A DNA stretch of 64,000 nt, taken from positions 52,362,203 to 52,426,202 of the forward strand of contig OY804586.1 in assembly GCA_963680875.1 (NCBI GenBank). Direction: 5' to 3'. Shown piece after piece: positions 1-12,200 of this stretch; position 1 is the stretch's first letter; each line of letters begins with the position of its first letter. The DNA comes from Bathymodiolus brooksi (Eukaryota > Mollusca > Bivalvia > Mytilida > Modiolidae). The notes below the pieces were generated by a model. It was not told the DNA's origin. It saw only the letters and a list, made by a program, of their open reading frames with translations, and did no database searches. The translations under genes and the position numbers were made by a program.

Positions 1-54
1 ACCTAAACATGTATTCGCTATGAGCAGTTTGCCTTTATATACAGATGTAAATTA

Positions 55-258
55 CAGTCAAACCTGCTTTAGTGACCAGTACCTTGTATTATGTGACCTT
101 ATTTTTATTTCCCTTCACAGTGCATTTCATATTAATTAAACCTGCATTAAGCGACCTCCTGTCTTATGTGACCATATTTCACTGTTCCCATAAGACAGGT
201 TATATGCACTATTCATTAATGGGAAAATGAGGTTGCACTTTATAGACAGGTTTGACTG
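55..258. mobile_element. Mariner-like MITE, 204 bp, TA target duplication
   Basis: Inverted termini CAGTCAAACCTG at 55 and CAGGTTTGACTG ending at 258, flanked on both sides by TA (53-54, 259-260). The interior repeats 'acctgc.ttaa/agtgacc' phrases. Related, decayed or interrupted copies occur at 400-910, 6474-7975 and 21668. Confidence 0.7.
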
Positions 259-399
259 TAGTTCTATGTTTGGAGAGTAGTAATGTTAAAAATATATTTA
301 TTCATTTTCCCCTTAAAGGGATATTAAAGCTCGTTTTAACATATATTTTATCAACTCGTGACGAAGGTCGTTTCTTTTCATATTCCCATATTATATACA

Positions 400-910
400 G
401 TCAAATCTACATGTAAATAAAATGTATGGGCAGTTGCTGTTAATATACAGGTTTAAATCATATGCACTATTCATTAAGGCAAAAACAAAAAATATGTGTA
501 TTTCCGGTCGACCGATCGACCCTAAAATTTTACCGCCGACCCTAACATTTTTTATGCCAAAAAAAAAAATAGATTGGCAAAATCCGGAAATTCGTCTCCG
601 TTTCCGTGTTTGTTTCCGACTTCAACAATTTTCTTCATTTCCTTGTACATTTGATCGATGTTTGGAACCAAAAACATTGTACTGCATGTCAAATAATCAA
701 TAAGCTGTAGTAAGAAAGAAACAAACAAGCTTGTGTGATTTTAGAGGAAGGAGCATACTTGTAGGTTTAAAAAAAAAAAAAAAATCCTGACCTACCGACC
801 CTAATTTTGAAAACCATGTAATCGGAAACACACATTTTTTTTTTGGCCTAATGGGAAGAATGAGGTTGCCCATATAGAGTGATTTGCTAGATGTGCTCTT
901 TAAGGCAGAT
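400..910. mobile_element. Second MITE of the same family, interrupted at 478-848
   Basis: The left terminus is ACAGTCAAATCTACATG near 400. The right remnant (TAATGGGAAGAATGAGGTTG near 849) matches the right part of the MITE at 55-258. The 371 bp between them are a separate inserted element. Confidence 0.5.
478..848. mobile_element. Harbinger-type MITE inserted in a MITE, TSD TAA
   Basis: Termini GGCAAAAACAAAAAATATGT (left) and, reversed, GGCCAAAAAAAAAATGTGTG (right). The host sequence reads ...TTAA|element|TAATGGG, so TAA is duplicated (475-477, 849-851), as expected for PIF/Harbinger. No open transposase frame. Confidence 0.55.
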
Positions 911-956
911 TGTAGGTTTGAAGTATTTGATGCTTGTCCACTAAGCAAACAGCTTT

Positions 957-1112
957 AAGGAGTAAGAGCAAAGACGAGTTGACTCAGAATAATGATAAAG
1001 TGTGTGAGTGGAGCAAGTGGTCTAGTACACAACAGTATCATCATCATTTTAAATCAAAATGTAACTTGTTCTCACCATGATATGGCTGAAAAATAACTCA
1101 GTTGGTGTAAAA
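957..1112 (+). repeat. 3' fragment of type-C SINE
   Basis: Contains 'agagcaaagac...ctcagaataatg' and the tail 'ccatgatatggctgaaaa..aactcagttggtgt', matching the 3' part of the longer type-C copies at 3362, 6065 and 21692. Confidence 0.6.
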
Positions 1113-1489
1113 AAGAAATCTCCTTCCCCAGCCCTCTTCTCAATTCCAAAGTCACATGTCAATGTTTTGACTAATCACATGAGGCTATTTGAGTGAAATA
1201 AACACATAAATAATAATTCGTAATTATCTAAGAATTGAATGCAATCTTTTGTAGTTTTATTGGCTTGTAAAAACAGTGATCGAAGTACAATTTGTATGAA
1301 ATTGGTAAAGTGTCACTAAGATCTGAAGTTAATTTGAAGCATAAAAACGATGCTCGGTTCGTCTTTACCTCCAGTTGTTTGTAGAAGAGCACATGTCTTA
1401 TTTACATTATTTGTGTTTGTTTGCGTATTGTGGTGTCCAACAAATACTGTGTTGTGTTTTTCTTGGTCTTGTGTACACTATGTTGCAAA

Positions 1490-2035
1490 TTTCTCTGGAT
1501 TGTCTATTTTGATTGCCCCTTCAGTATTCTCTAACGTTTATTTGCCAGTTTCTCTGGATTGTCCATTTTTGATTGCCCCTTCAGTATTCTCTAACATTTA
1601 TTTGTCAGTTTCTCTAGATTGTCTATTTTTATTGCCCCTTCAGTATTCTCTAACGTTTATTTGCCAGTTTCTCTGGATTGTCCATTTTTGATTGCCCCTT
1701 CAGTATTCTCTAACATTTATTTGTCAGTTTCGCTAGATTGTCTATTTTTATTGCCCCTTCGGTATTCTCTAACGTTTATTTGCCAGTTTCTCTGGATTGT
1801 CCATTTTTGATTGCCCCTTCAGTATTCTCTAACATTTATTTGTCAGTTTCTCTAGATTGTCCATTTTTGATTGCCCCTTCAGTATTCTCTAACGTTTATT
1901 TGTCAGTTTCTCTAGATTGTCCATTTTTGATTGCCCCTTCAGTATTCTCTAACATTTATTTTTCAGTTTCTCTGGATTGTCCATTTTTGATTGTCGCTTC
2001 AGTATTCTCTAACATTTATTTACCTTTCTCGCCAC
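1490..2035. repeat. ~60-bp minisatellite, about 9 copies
   Basis: Tandem unit around CCCTTCAGTATTCTCTAAC followed by TTTATTTG.CAGTTTCTCT. Units alternate between ACGTTTATTTGCC and ACATTTATTTGTC in the left half, so a ~119-bp dimer is visible. Because the unit is near 60 bp, several frames stay open and give 20-residue periodic pseudo-ORFs with no known counterpart. Confidence 0.85.
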
Positions 2036-2263
2036 GATGTCGTCTCTTACGGCTATAAAATTGATTCCATTTTTTTCGTAATTTTCTGCTCCTACAAAAT
2101 AAAATGGGCTTCTTATATTATATTTTTATTATGTTTTAAGTCACACTATAAAAACACATGACCAAATTGACATCAACATTGGATTAGGTATAATAAAATG
2201 CACACTGACTCGTAAAAATGCATAATAAATTAGGAACAAAAACAGACCTCATTGTGTGTGAAT

Positions 2264-2418
2264 CAGTGTTTTAGCTAGACTTCAGGACAACTGCCAGTTT
2301 TATCAAAATTTCTTCAGGACATTCTTTAATAATTAAACTAATATCTATAACGTTTTTCAGGAAAATTTGAGAATTAGGTGGGCAAATGTCCAGAGCCCGG
2401 TGCCTAGCTGAATCACTG
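2264..2418. mobile_element. 155-bp hAT-like MITE with 5-bp TSD (TGAAT)
   Basis: Starts CAGTGTTTTAGCTAGAC and its reversed right end reads CAGTGATTCAGCTAGGC. It is flanked by TGAAT at 2259-2263 and 2419-2423. The termini match the 2.7-kb element at 11309-14034. Confidence 0.72.
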
Positions 2419-2624
2419 TGAATGATTTTAAAACCAGGATAATCAAAGTTATAAATCTTACAAAGCATTTATTACTATTCTGATTGAGTGATCATGACAT
2501 GATTCAAATTTATCAATGACTAACAGAAGGTTGGAGATTTTCTCTGAACGTCACAGTAAAAGTGAAATAGTATAGAAATTTACTTTAAACACTTAATAAA
2601 CTTAACACTACCGGTACTAATGAA

Positions 2625-2880
2625 ATCTTGTCATACATAATTTAGAAAATTGAAACCGTGTCATACTTAATTTAGGTAAATTAAATCGTGTCATACTTAA
2701 TTTAGGTAAATTAAACCGTGTCATACTTAATTTAGGTAAATTAAATCGTGTCATACTTAATTTAGAAAATTGAAACCATGTCATTCTTAATTTAGGAAAA
2801 TGAAACATCGGCTTACTCTAATTCAGAAAAATGAAACTTTATGTCATACTTGAATTAGGCAAATGAGACTTTTGTCATAT
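2625..2880. repeat. 30-bp minisatellite, about 8 degenerate copies
   Basis: Unit 'tttaggtaaattaaaccg' plus 'tgtcatacttaa'. Outer copies diverge in sequence and length. It creates a 10-residue periodic minus-strand frame (FNLPKLSMTR), which is a by-product. Confidence 0.8.
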
Positions 2881-3104
2881 TAAATTTAAGAAATAAGGGT
2901 AATAACAAAATTACCGAACTCCGAACAATCTTACAAAGGGAAAATCAAAACTCATAAGTATATAAACAGACAAATCAGTCAACAACCAGAAAACTGTGAA
3001 AACCGCAATGACCTTGACTTGATACAGGCATTTCTAAAGAAATGGTGGGTTGAATTTATTAAATTTAAGAAATGAGACCTTAACATACTTCATATAGTAC
3101 ATAC

Positions 3105-3263
3105 CCAATTCTTTTTCTAGAAGAGTTCTATCTTCCAGGAATTCCTGCATGTTGGCACCGTGAACCATGGCTGAGTGATTGATCTGCCGAAAGACTGGAC
3201 AGAGATGTGGACAAGGGACCAGGATCTCATTATTACTATCATTACTTTTTACTATTATGGGTT
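3105..3263 (-). CDS. ACP6: ACP6-like exon 5 (last exon inside the window)
   Basis: 159 nt. The acceptor is TTTATTTGTAG before AACCC and the donor is TTGG before GTATGT, phase 1. The peptide begins [20 protein letters not shown], then [10 protein letters not shown], and ends in an acidic stretch ([13 protein letters not shown]). It matches the ACP6 segment with the GPIII start and the Cys-containing 'YPNY..C..LRQ' region. The next exon is expected left of the window. Confidence 0.83.
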
Positions 3264-6200
3264 CTACAAATAAAACAAATATTCAGCATTCATTTTTTGT
3301 TAATTTCCTTTAAATCATTTTTTAATATGTATGATATACTTCATATGTTCTTATTTTCACCTCAAGTGTAGTAGATCGTGGGTTCGATCCCAGGCGGGTA
3401 AATCATGTCGTGGGTTTGGGCCACGGCCAGGTAAACCCAAAGACCTTAAAATAGCTATTTGTTGCTTCTCCACTATTAGCACATAACATTAAGTAGACTA
3501 AGACTAAGACTTTTATTTTCGAATTATCGGCCCACATGAGCATAACAATCAAACATCAAATCAAGTTAATAATGCAATAAACAATAATCAATAATATTTA
3601 AAAAAAATATAAGGCAGTACATAGTATTGAAAATGATTCTGATTCAGTAGTAAGAGTAGTGAGAACAAAGATTGGTTGTCTCAGAGTCAGGATAATGTGT
3701 TGGAGTGGAGAAACAAGTTTAACTGCGAACTGTGAACTAGCACTATAAAAATCCAATTAAGCATGTTGGTCTAGTACAAAGTGGACATTATCATCATCTT
3801 ATCAAATGTAACTTGTTCTTAGCCATGATATAGCTGAAAATTTCTGAGTTGGTGTTAAACAACAATCACTCACTCACTCACTCACTCACTTAAAGTTGGG
3901 GATAACTGTATTGTATTTGAAATGTTACCTCTGTAAATAGTTTTACTGAAGCAAATTGAGTTTATGGATGATTTACAGCAGAAAACCTTCAAATACAATA
4001 TGGTATTTCTAATGAAAGTCTTCCAACAATAACATTTGTTTACAATTATCAGCTGTTATTAATCAATTTCATTGTGCCTTTTCACATAGCATATCTGCCA
4101 AAATAAATCTGCAGTTACAAAGCTTTTCGATCAGAAATCGAATGCTTTATAAAATATTCATTGATCTATAATGCAATCATAACCAAAAATATCAACTCGA
4201 AAATTTTATCTAGCTTAAATAACAATTAACAATTTTAATAATGTCACTTCAAATCAATATTCTGACGCAGTTTCAAACATGGTAAAACGTGAAATTTACT
4301 CTGACCTGTAAATGCAATTGACCAATGAAATTGCTTGTTACATAACCGATTGCATTAGAATCACGGATTTATATCTGCCTATACAGTCTATACCTATTAT
4401 CACTATAATTTGTGAGGGGCTGTCGTGGCCGTGATTCTATGGTAGTTGGATTTACAACTATCTATGCAATCAGTGCCTATCACCACTAACGTTGTGTGTT
4501 GTTCAAATCCCAATCAGGTGAGGTCTACTTGATACATTATGTGATCAAGTTTGTCAGTGACTTACTACAGGTCAGTGGTTTTCTCAAGGTACTCCGGTTT
4601 CCTCCACCAATAAAACTGACCTCCATGATTTAACTGAAATATTGTTGACAGTGGCATTAAACCCCATAACCCTAATCCCTCCCACTTTTTAACAAACCTT
4701 GCTTTCTAAGATTTTCAACACCAAAGAATCCTGCAAGAACACATCGCAATGACTCTTTAGTTCTTTTCATATGTGTGGTGGTTAGACTGAAAAAGAAAAT
4801 AAAGGATATTAAAAATCAATGAGACGTTTACTAAGTATATTATATAGCTATGGGTGATTAACGACAATTCAATTAAATCGGTAATTTGGAGCATCTTTCC
4901 TTTGATCTCACCAAAGTGATATTGTCAATATCAACAAACTGGATCTGATACTGAAAATTATCAGTCAGTGTGACGTCAGATATTAAGTGATTAACATTGT
5001 TTTTTAAAACGAGAGGACTTTTCTCAGTCATCTGTCATCGAATGGCGAAGATGACTGAGAAATGTCCTTGAGTTTTAAAAAACATCTTTAATTATTTTAT
5101 CGCTATTTTGTATTCATAATTAAACAATTTTTGTTGAGATACTGACATTTTTTTAAACACAATTAATATTTTATATCGTTAATCACTTAATTATCAAGAA
5201 TTTGGTAATGTGACGTCATTATAACGACATATTAGAAAACAAGATGATACTACGTGCGTCCTTAACAACGCTTAGCGATTAGCGATAATTGGAATCATCT
5301 CATGTGCTTACGTGAAATGAAATATATCGGTTTTAAACATCAAAGGGAAAATAAACAAAACAGCGATAAATTATGATATCAGCGAAAAAAACAATAACAC
5401 CAGTTTTGAAGTTCTTGACATACAATGTCACCAGTGAGTATATCGCAGCTCAATCTGTTGGACTTCCTGTAATACTAGCGATATGATGATGCCGGTCTCA
5501 ATGTTTAAAACTGACGTTATACTATATTGCCGATAGGTTTTTTTTGTTGGAAGAAACTGGATGGAGAAATCTAGAGAAAACTACCAGTCTGACCAATTTT
5601 ACAGACAAACTTCATTACAAACATTTGTTATTGAGTGAACCTCGCCCTGGGTGCGAATCAAACTCACAACACTAGCAGTAATAACCACTTGTGGCACAGG
5701 CAGACAAAATTCCAAGTATCATACGACCACCTATGAGAAATATTTTATAGGTATGTCCTATTACCAAGCCAGACAAAAGATAAATAATATTTTCTAAGGG
5801 ACAAACAGACTATTCAATATCTCAATATCTCCCTTGTCTTGCAAAGGGAGACTATTTATTGTGTCCCTAGACGACTGACAAAGGGAGACTACTCATTATC
5901 TCCCTTGATTTACAAAGGAAACTATTCATACCTCTAGTCTAATATAGAAAAAGCCCATATCATATTAATATTTCTAATTCAATTACTATCAAACCATAAT
6001 GTGTTGATTGTTTGCTAAATCCAACTACACCAACGCTGCCCCCCCCCCCCCCCCCCCCCCCCCTGAGTGATCGGTGTTAAACACCAAAAGAGCATGTTTT
6101 CAGCTATATCATGGAGAGAACAAGTTACTTTTCAATGAGATGATTATGATGATGAAATCCGCTTTGTAGTAGATCAACACGTGCATGCCTAAGATTTTTC

Positions 6201-9200
6201 ATAGTGCTAGTTCACTGAAACAAACATGTCGCTGTACTATTGACACATTATTCTGATTCTGAGCCAAACTGGTCTTTGTTCTTACTCATTAATGTTGCAT
6301 GCTTATCGGAGAAGCAGCAAATACCAATTTCATAGTATTTGGTTTGACTCAATCGGGGCTCAAACTCACAATCTACGGCTCTCGAGATAAATTAAGGTAA
6401 AAGCTAAAATTCACCCTATTTTTGCTTTGAGATAAACAGGTTCAACTGAATTTGAAAGAAATGAAAATAATGCTAGTCAAACCTGTATTAAAAGGACACA
6501 CTTTAGACAAAGAAAAGGTGGTCTTTTAAGACAGGTGACCTCCTAAAAAAGGTTCAATTCATATGAAATTTTCTATGGCCAGACTTCCCGAAACTCGCTG
6601 AGAAGTTGTCAAGTCATTTGGACTGACAGACATGAAAATCTTGTCAGACCGAAAAACATTTTGCCGGTCCGAAAAAAAAGTCCCAAAAAATTCACTGTGA
6701 CATGCATAATGTTTAGTTTGGCCTTTTTAGAGTGATTTACCCTAGTATTAGCAATTGGGCACCTGATTTCACCTCTGGTTTTCATAGAGGTTAAAGTAAT
6801 TCAATTTTCAGTTTTCAGTGTTGTTCAAAATTGTATATGTTATGTCTTTTATAGTGTGTGTCTCGAGTTTTGTTGTTTTGATGACCTTGTACTATAGGTC
6901 AATGGTTGTATGAAAGACGTCATGGCATTGGCTAATATATGATCGTCTTCACAAATGGGTTTGGTTGAAACTGGAAATGCATAAAAGGGGTGAAAACAAT
7001 AAAAATTATGTAATTTAAAAATAAAATTAAACACTGATCAATGACTTTCGGACAAAATCTGAGGTAACTATTATACCAAACATTCAGGATTACAGAGTTG
7101 GCGAAAACTTTTTTTTTCTGTCTGACATTGGGTCAGACAGGAACTGGGGTTCTGTCTTACCCATGGGCTTTGTGTCTGTCCCACCATTTTTTTGTAATAT
7201 TGTATATAACCTGTCAAATTTTGTTTTTTTTATACAGAACTGAATGCAAGATTACCTATAGTCATGATCATTAAACAACTCAATTAAAAATGTTTTTATG
7301 TATACATATTTTTATCTAAAAAGATAAGGCAGATATAGCCAACAATCCGTATCTAATGGTCCGATCACGTTCCGAATATTATACATCAATGTCAGTTTCC
7401 GGTTTACCTACATTTTTAATTTCAATTAAGAATATGAATCTGCTGTCATCTTCAATATATAAGCATCTCAAAACATATTTAATTAAACACAAACAATCTT
7501 TGATACTTGAGGAGTGTGGAAATCAACTTATTTCTGTGCTCAGTAATATATTTCAGTTTTAATGTTCCACGTTTTGCAGGTGTTGGTTCCTACTAAAAGG
7601 ATGTTTACATTTACGTACATTTGTGTATAGGAGTTTCGATTACAAAGAGGAATGTGTCGGTCTGACAGAATAAATAAACAAATTTCAAGTCTCTGTCTGA
7701 CATTTTAATTAAACTGAAAACGGAATGTAATGCCATTGGCAGTGGAAACTGGGAGGGAATAAATTTCAATTGCCGGTCCTTTCAAATATCTATGTTTTAC
7801 CGGACATTCGGTCCGATATATATTTTGAAATCGTCTGTCCTACTGCATTTCTGTCGGTCAGGACCGACGGACCAACGGTTTTCGGGAAGTCTGATGGCAG
7901 GACAAGAAAAAAGTCACTTTTTAATACAAGTGACTGCTTAATTGAGGTGACCTTAAAGGGCATGTTTCACTGTACCCTTCTTTCAATCAAATATGAGAAT
8001 TATTTTCTACAAAAGCCCCTTCTAGCCGATTGCAAGCCACTCCAACCAAAGGCCACTCCTTTTCCCAGGCCAGACTTCAAATGCACTGAGATAGTAAAAT
8101 ACTACTAAATTGCCCCCCCTCAAGAGAGATCATTCCCTTATAAGCAGAGATCCTTGTAGGATAAAATTTTGAAGAGTCCCACAGGGTCCACCAAACCAGG
8201 CGAAGTGGGCGACTTCTTCGCCTTGGTTTCAATGAAGTCGCCCAATTTCTGTCAAAAAGCGAAGTTTTAGTCGCCCTGTCAGTCTTTTCAAGTCTGTATT
8301 TTTTTCAACAATAATCATACTTTTTCTTCACTATTCACATAAAAGGAGCTCCCATGTTCCTGAAATGTGACCCATACAGGATTTGATGTTCAATATTTTA
8401 TTCCAAACTCGTTCATTGCATCCTTTTAAGATCATTGTTCATTTTTGTGAAAGGTAGGGGAACATGTGGTAGCGGGGAAAGAAACGTTAAAATTTGGATC
8501 GATTTTCGGATGTTTCCCAGATTTTCCCTCACTTCGCCCTTAAGTCAAGAGAGAGAGAAGTCAAGTCGCCCTGTTTTTACTATGTGTGGTGAGCCCTGGT
8601 CCCAACCAAAAAATCATGAGTCCAACTAGTGTATTCTTTGTTATTTTTTTGTACAAAATGATAAGTCCCAAACACAAGTGATGAGTCTAGGATTCACCTC
8701 AACGAGTTACAAGTATCTCTGTATAAGGAGAACTTATCATTGCAGAAAGGGTGTCCATATAAGTGAGGGACCACCATATTTCTTTCTGGCATCATTTTGT
8801 TACATTGACAGATCAAAAAACAAATTATCCAAAGAAAACATACTCTACCAAGTTTGGATCAAAGGAATCAATAAATTTAATCTTTTCAACGTAATCTCTT
8901 CTGAGACGCTTGCCTAGTATATACATCTGATCTTGTCCGTAGTTTGTCAACAATCCACCGGTACAGCCACCCTATACAAAAAAAAAGTAATAATTAGTTC
9001 ACCAAAAATCACATGAGATATAAATGTTGCTATAAATAATATACAGTTGAATCTTGTAATGTCAACTTATGTTTACTACAAATTCGGTTAAGACGTAATT
9101 TTTCTGAAGTCCTGTTTTAAACTTATGGCTTTTCAACTTAATTTACTCCTGTTATCTCGAATTTTGACGTGTCAAAATTTCTGATTTCTCTAAGTAACTT

Positions 9201-12200
9201 TTCACTTCATAATAATCAAATCCATTCAAATTATCTTAGATATGTTGAAATTACATGTATCAATTAACAAACAAGGGCCCGGGTGGCTCAATGGGTTAGG
9301 TAGTTGGATTACCTAACAACTCATACAAGCCTATAACCAATACGGTGTGGGTTCGCGCCCGGCTTTGTAAATTACAAACTAGAGGCTCAGCCCACTGAGC
9401 CTGTATCGCTCACCTGACAATAGAATGATACTGAAGCAAATTTCAAAGGGAGATAATCATTACCTTAAAAAACAGCAGCCATCTTGAATGGAGGGTGGGG
9501 CTGTCGGACACAATTTTGAAAGGGACACACCCAGGGACCATCTATGTCAGGTTTGGACCTTACATAGATGCTTCCTGCCAAGTTTGGCTCCATTTGGCCA
9601 AGCTGTTTCAAAGGAGAAGATTTTTTTAACATTAGCCAATCAGAAAAAAGAATTTATTTTGGCGGCTATGTTTGTTGGCCAAATGGAACCAAATGAAGAA
9701 GCTTTATAGAGGATCTTACATAGATGCTTCCTGCCAAGTTAGGCTCCATTTTGCCAAGCAGTTTCAGAGGAGAAGATTTTTTTTAAACAGTAGCCAATCA
9801 GAAACAAGAAGGACCCTTGTTGGCCATATTTGTTGGTGGAACGGAACGAAATGGAGAAACTTTATAGAGGACCTTACATAGATGCTTACTGCCAAGTTTG
9901 GTTTCATTTGGCCAAGTTGTTTCAGAGGAGAAGATTAAAATATGAAAAAGTTAACGGACGGACGACGGATGCCAAGTGATGGCAATACCTCATATGGCCC
10001 TTTGGGTCTGGTGAGCTAAATAATTATGAAAAAAGGGCAATAACTCCTAGACGGGTAATCAGATTGACTTCAAAATTGCAGGGCATGTAGATCTTGACAA
10101 GCTGAACATGTTTTCAGTTTACACTTAACATCTATCTCTTATAGTTTTTGAAATAAAGGATGAAAAGTATTAACATTTTTAAAATTTGATGAAAAAAGGG
10201 CAATAACTTCAAGATGGGTAATCAGATTTACTTTAAAATTGCAGGCTAGGTAAATCTTGACATGCTGCACATGTTTGCTGTTTAAACTTAACATCTATCT
10301 CTTATAGTTTTTGAAATAAAAAACGAAAAGTATTAAAATTTTGAAAATTTCATGAAAAAAGGGCAATAACTCCAAGATAGGTTATCAGATTTTCTTCAAA
10401 ATTTCAGGGTTGTTAGATCTTGCTGTGCTGATCATTTTTAACCCATCAGATTTCTGATATTATTAACGTTTTTTGAGTTATTACCAAAAACATGCAATTT
10501 TACCATATGTTCTATTTTTAGTAACAGTGGCCATGTTTGTTGGCCGAATGGAACCAAACGAAGAAGTTTTATAGAGGATCTTACATAGATGCTTCCTGCC
10601 AAGTTTGGCTCCATTTGGCCACGCAGTTTCAGAGGAGAAGATTTTTTTAACAGTAGCCAATCAAAAACAAGAATTGCCCTTGGCGGCCATATTTGTTGGC
10701 GGAATGGGACGAAATGAAGAAACTTTATAGAAGACCTCATATAGATGCTCTCTGCAAAGTTTGGTTCCATTTGGCCCAGTTGTTTCAGAGGAGTAGATTA
10801 AAATATGAAAAAGTTAACGGACGGACGACGGACGCCAAGTGATGGCAATACCTCACATGACCCTTTGGGTCAGGTGACCTAAAAAGGGTGCACTCGACTC
10901 GCAACTGCAAGTGATAAAGTTTAACAGTTGCTTGCCCATGGTCGGTGGTTCTCTCCTGGTACTCCGGCTTCTTCCACCACTAAAACTGGTCATATGATAT
11001 AGCTGAAATATTGATGAAAGGGGCATTAAAACACCAAAAATCAAAATCCAAAAATCAAATCAATTAACAAACATGTCAATGTGTCAACAGCATAGTCTCC
11101 GGAGTTAACCATGTCAGGTGAAATTTATTTTGATAACTGTTAATTATCATTTGTAAAGAAAACAATTAGATTTCTTAATTGAAGCATTGGAACAGCCTGT
11201 GGACAAGTCAGTATGTTATTATGAGTCAGCATTGTGAAGACATTAAATTGTCCATATACATGCTTAATAGGATTAGGGGATTATGATGTTTAACACCACT
11301 TTCAACAACAGTGTTCTAGCTAGGATTTAAGAAGGGCAAGGTGCAAAACTGAAAAGGGGCGACCTGTGAATAAAAGGGCAATATGTCAGGAGTGTCTGAA
11401 TCAATTAAATTTCTCTTTAATGTGTTAATCTCTGGTTCATTTGCTTCATTTTGGTTTCTACAAAAAATAAAGATTGTTGTCTTGAAAAAACAACAATCCA
11501 GAGTAGAACAAAATTTGATATAATTGATCTTATGCAAATTACGGATCAATTGACTTTGGCGACCTTACTGGTATAAAAATTTTATACAAAAATTTCATAC
11601 CAGTATTGTAAAGTTTTTCAAATTTCTGTATTGTAATGGATGCCTATTTATGCATACATATGTGTGTTATTACTACAGGTAATGTATAGAACTGGTTGTT
11701 GCTAAATATTGTTTTTATTTCAGTTTAAGTAGAAAGGTTTTTATTTCAGATTAAACTTAAGTGGTTTTATTGTGTTTGATAATAACATATTGTAAATGGC
11801 ATATTTAGATTTGGTTAATTTTGGTTTGTTTCAAGTCTAACAAAGGGAAATAACTCATTTTGTATATCAACTTACGAAGTTGAAAAATACGATGTCAAAC
11901 TTGTGTTTTCCTTTGCCACTTTCTTTGCATTTTCAGATTCTTTCAAACGTCTTTCCCGGGAAGGCATTGTGAATGATATGAATTTCAAAGTTCAAATTTT
12001 TATAATTACTAACCTGGTGCATCCAATTTTCTTAGTATAGCAATTATTAATTATTTTGTTTACAAGTGAAAGTACTATGAAAAACAAAGTTAATGCAATT
12101 TATTTGGTCAAAATTGGTTAGGTAGTTTCCGAGATATTGAATTTTAAGGTCCGCTATTCTTGATGATTCTAGACATATTCACTGTAATGTTTTTATATGC

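Larger units (their letters stand above)
9274..11059 (+). repeat. Type-B SINE with 14-bp TSD, split by a 1.5-kb insert
   Basis: The tRNA-like head GGGCCCGGGTGGCTCAATGG with B-box GGTTCGCGCCC is at 9274-9378. The tail (GGTGCACTCGACTCGCAACT to GATATAGCTGAAATATTGATG) is at 10881-11059. TCAATTAACAAACA is duplicated at 9260-9273 and 11060-11073, proving that both parts are one insertion. Confidence 0.8.

Noticed and set aside
2271..2468. Possible ACP6 exon 6 (65-residue minus-strand ORF)
   Set aside because: The frame lies mostly inside a hAT-like MITE and shows none of the expected ACP6 residues.
2617..2808. Minus-strand ORF with 10-residue periodicity (FNLPKLSMTR)
   Set aside because: Direct product of a 30-bp minisatellite; outer monomers shift frame.
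9284..9378. Possible tRNA gene (A-box and B-box present)
   Set aside because: It is the head of a SINE with a 14-bp TSD; no proper cloverleaf or anticodon stem is evident.
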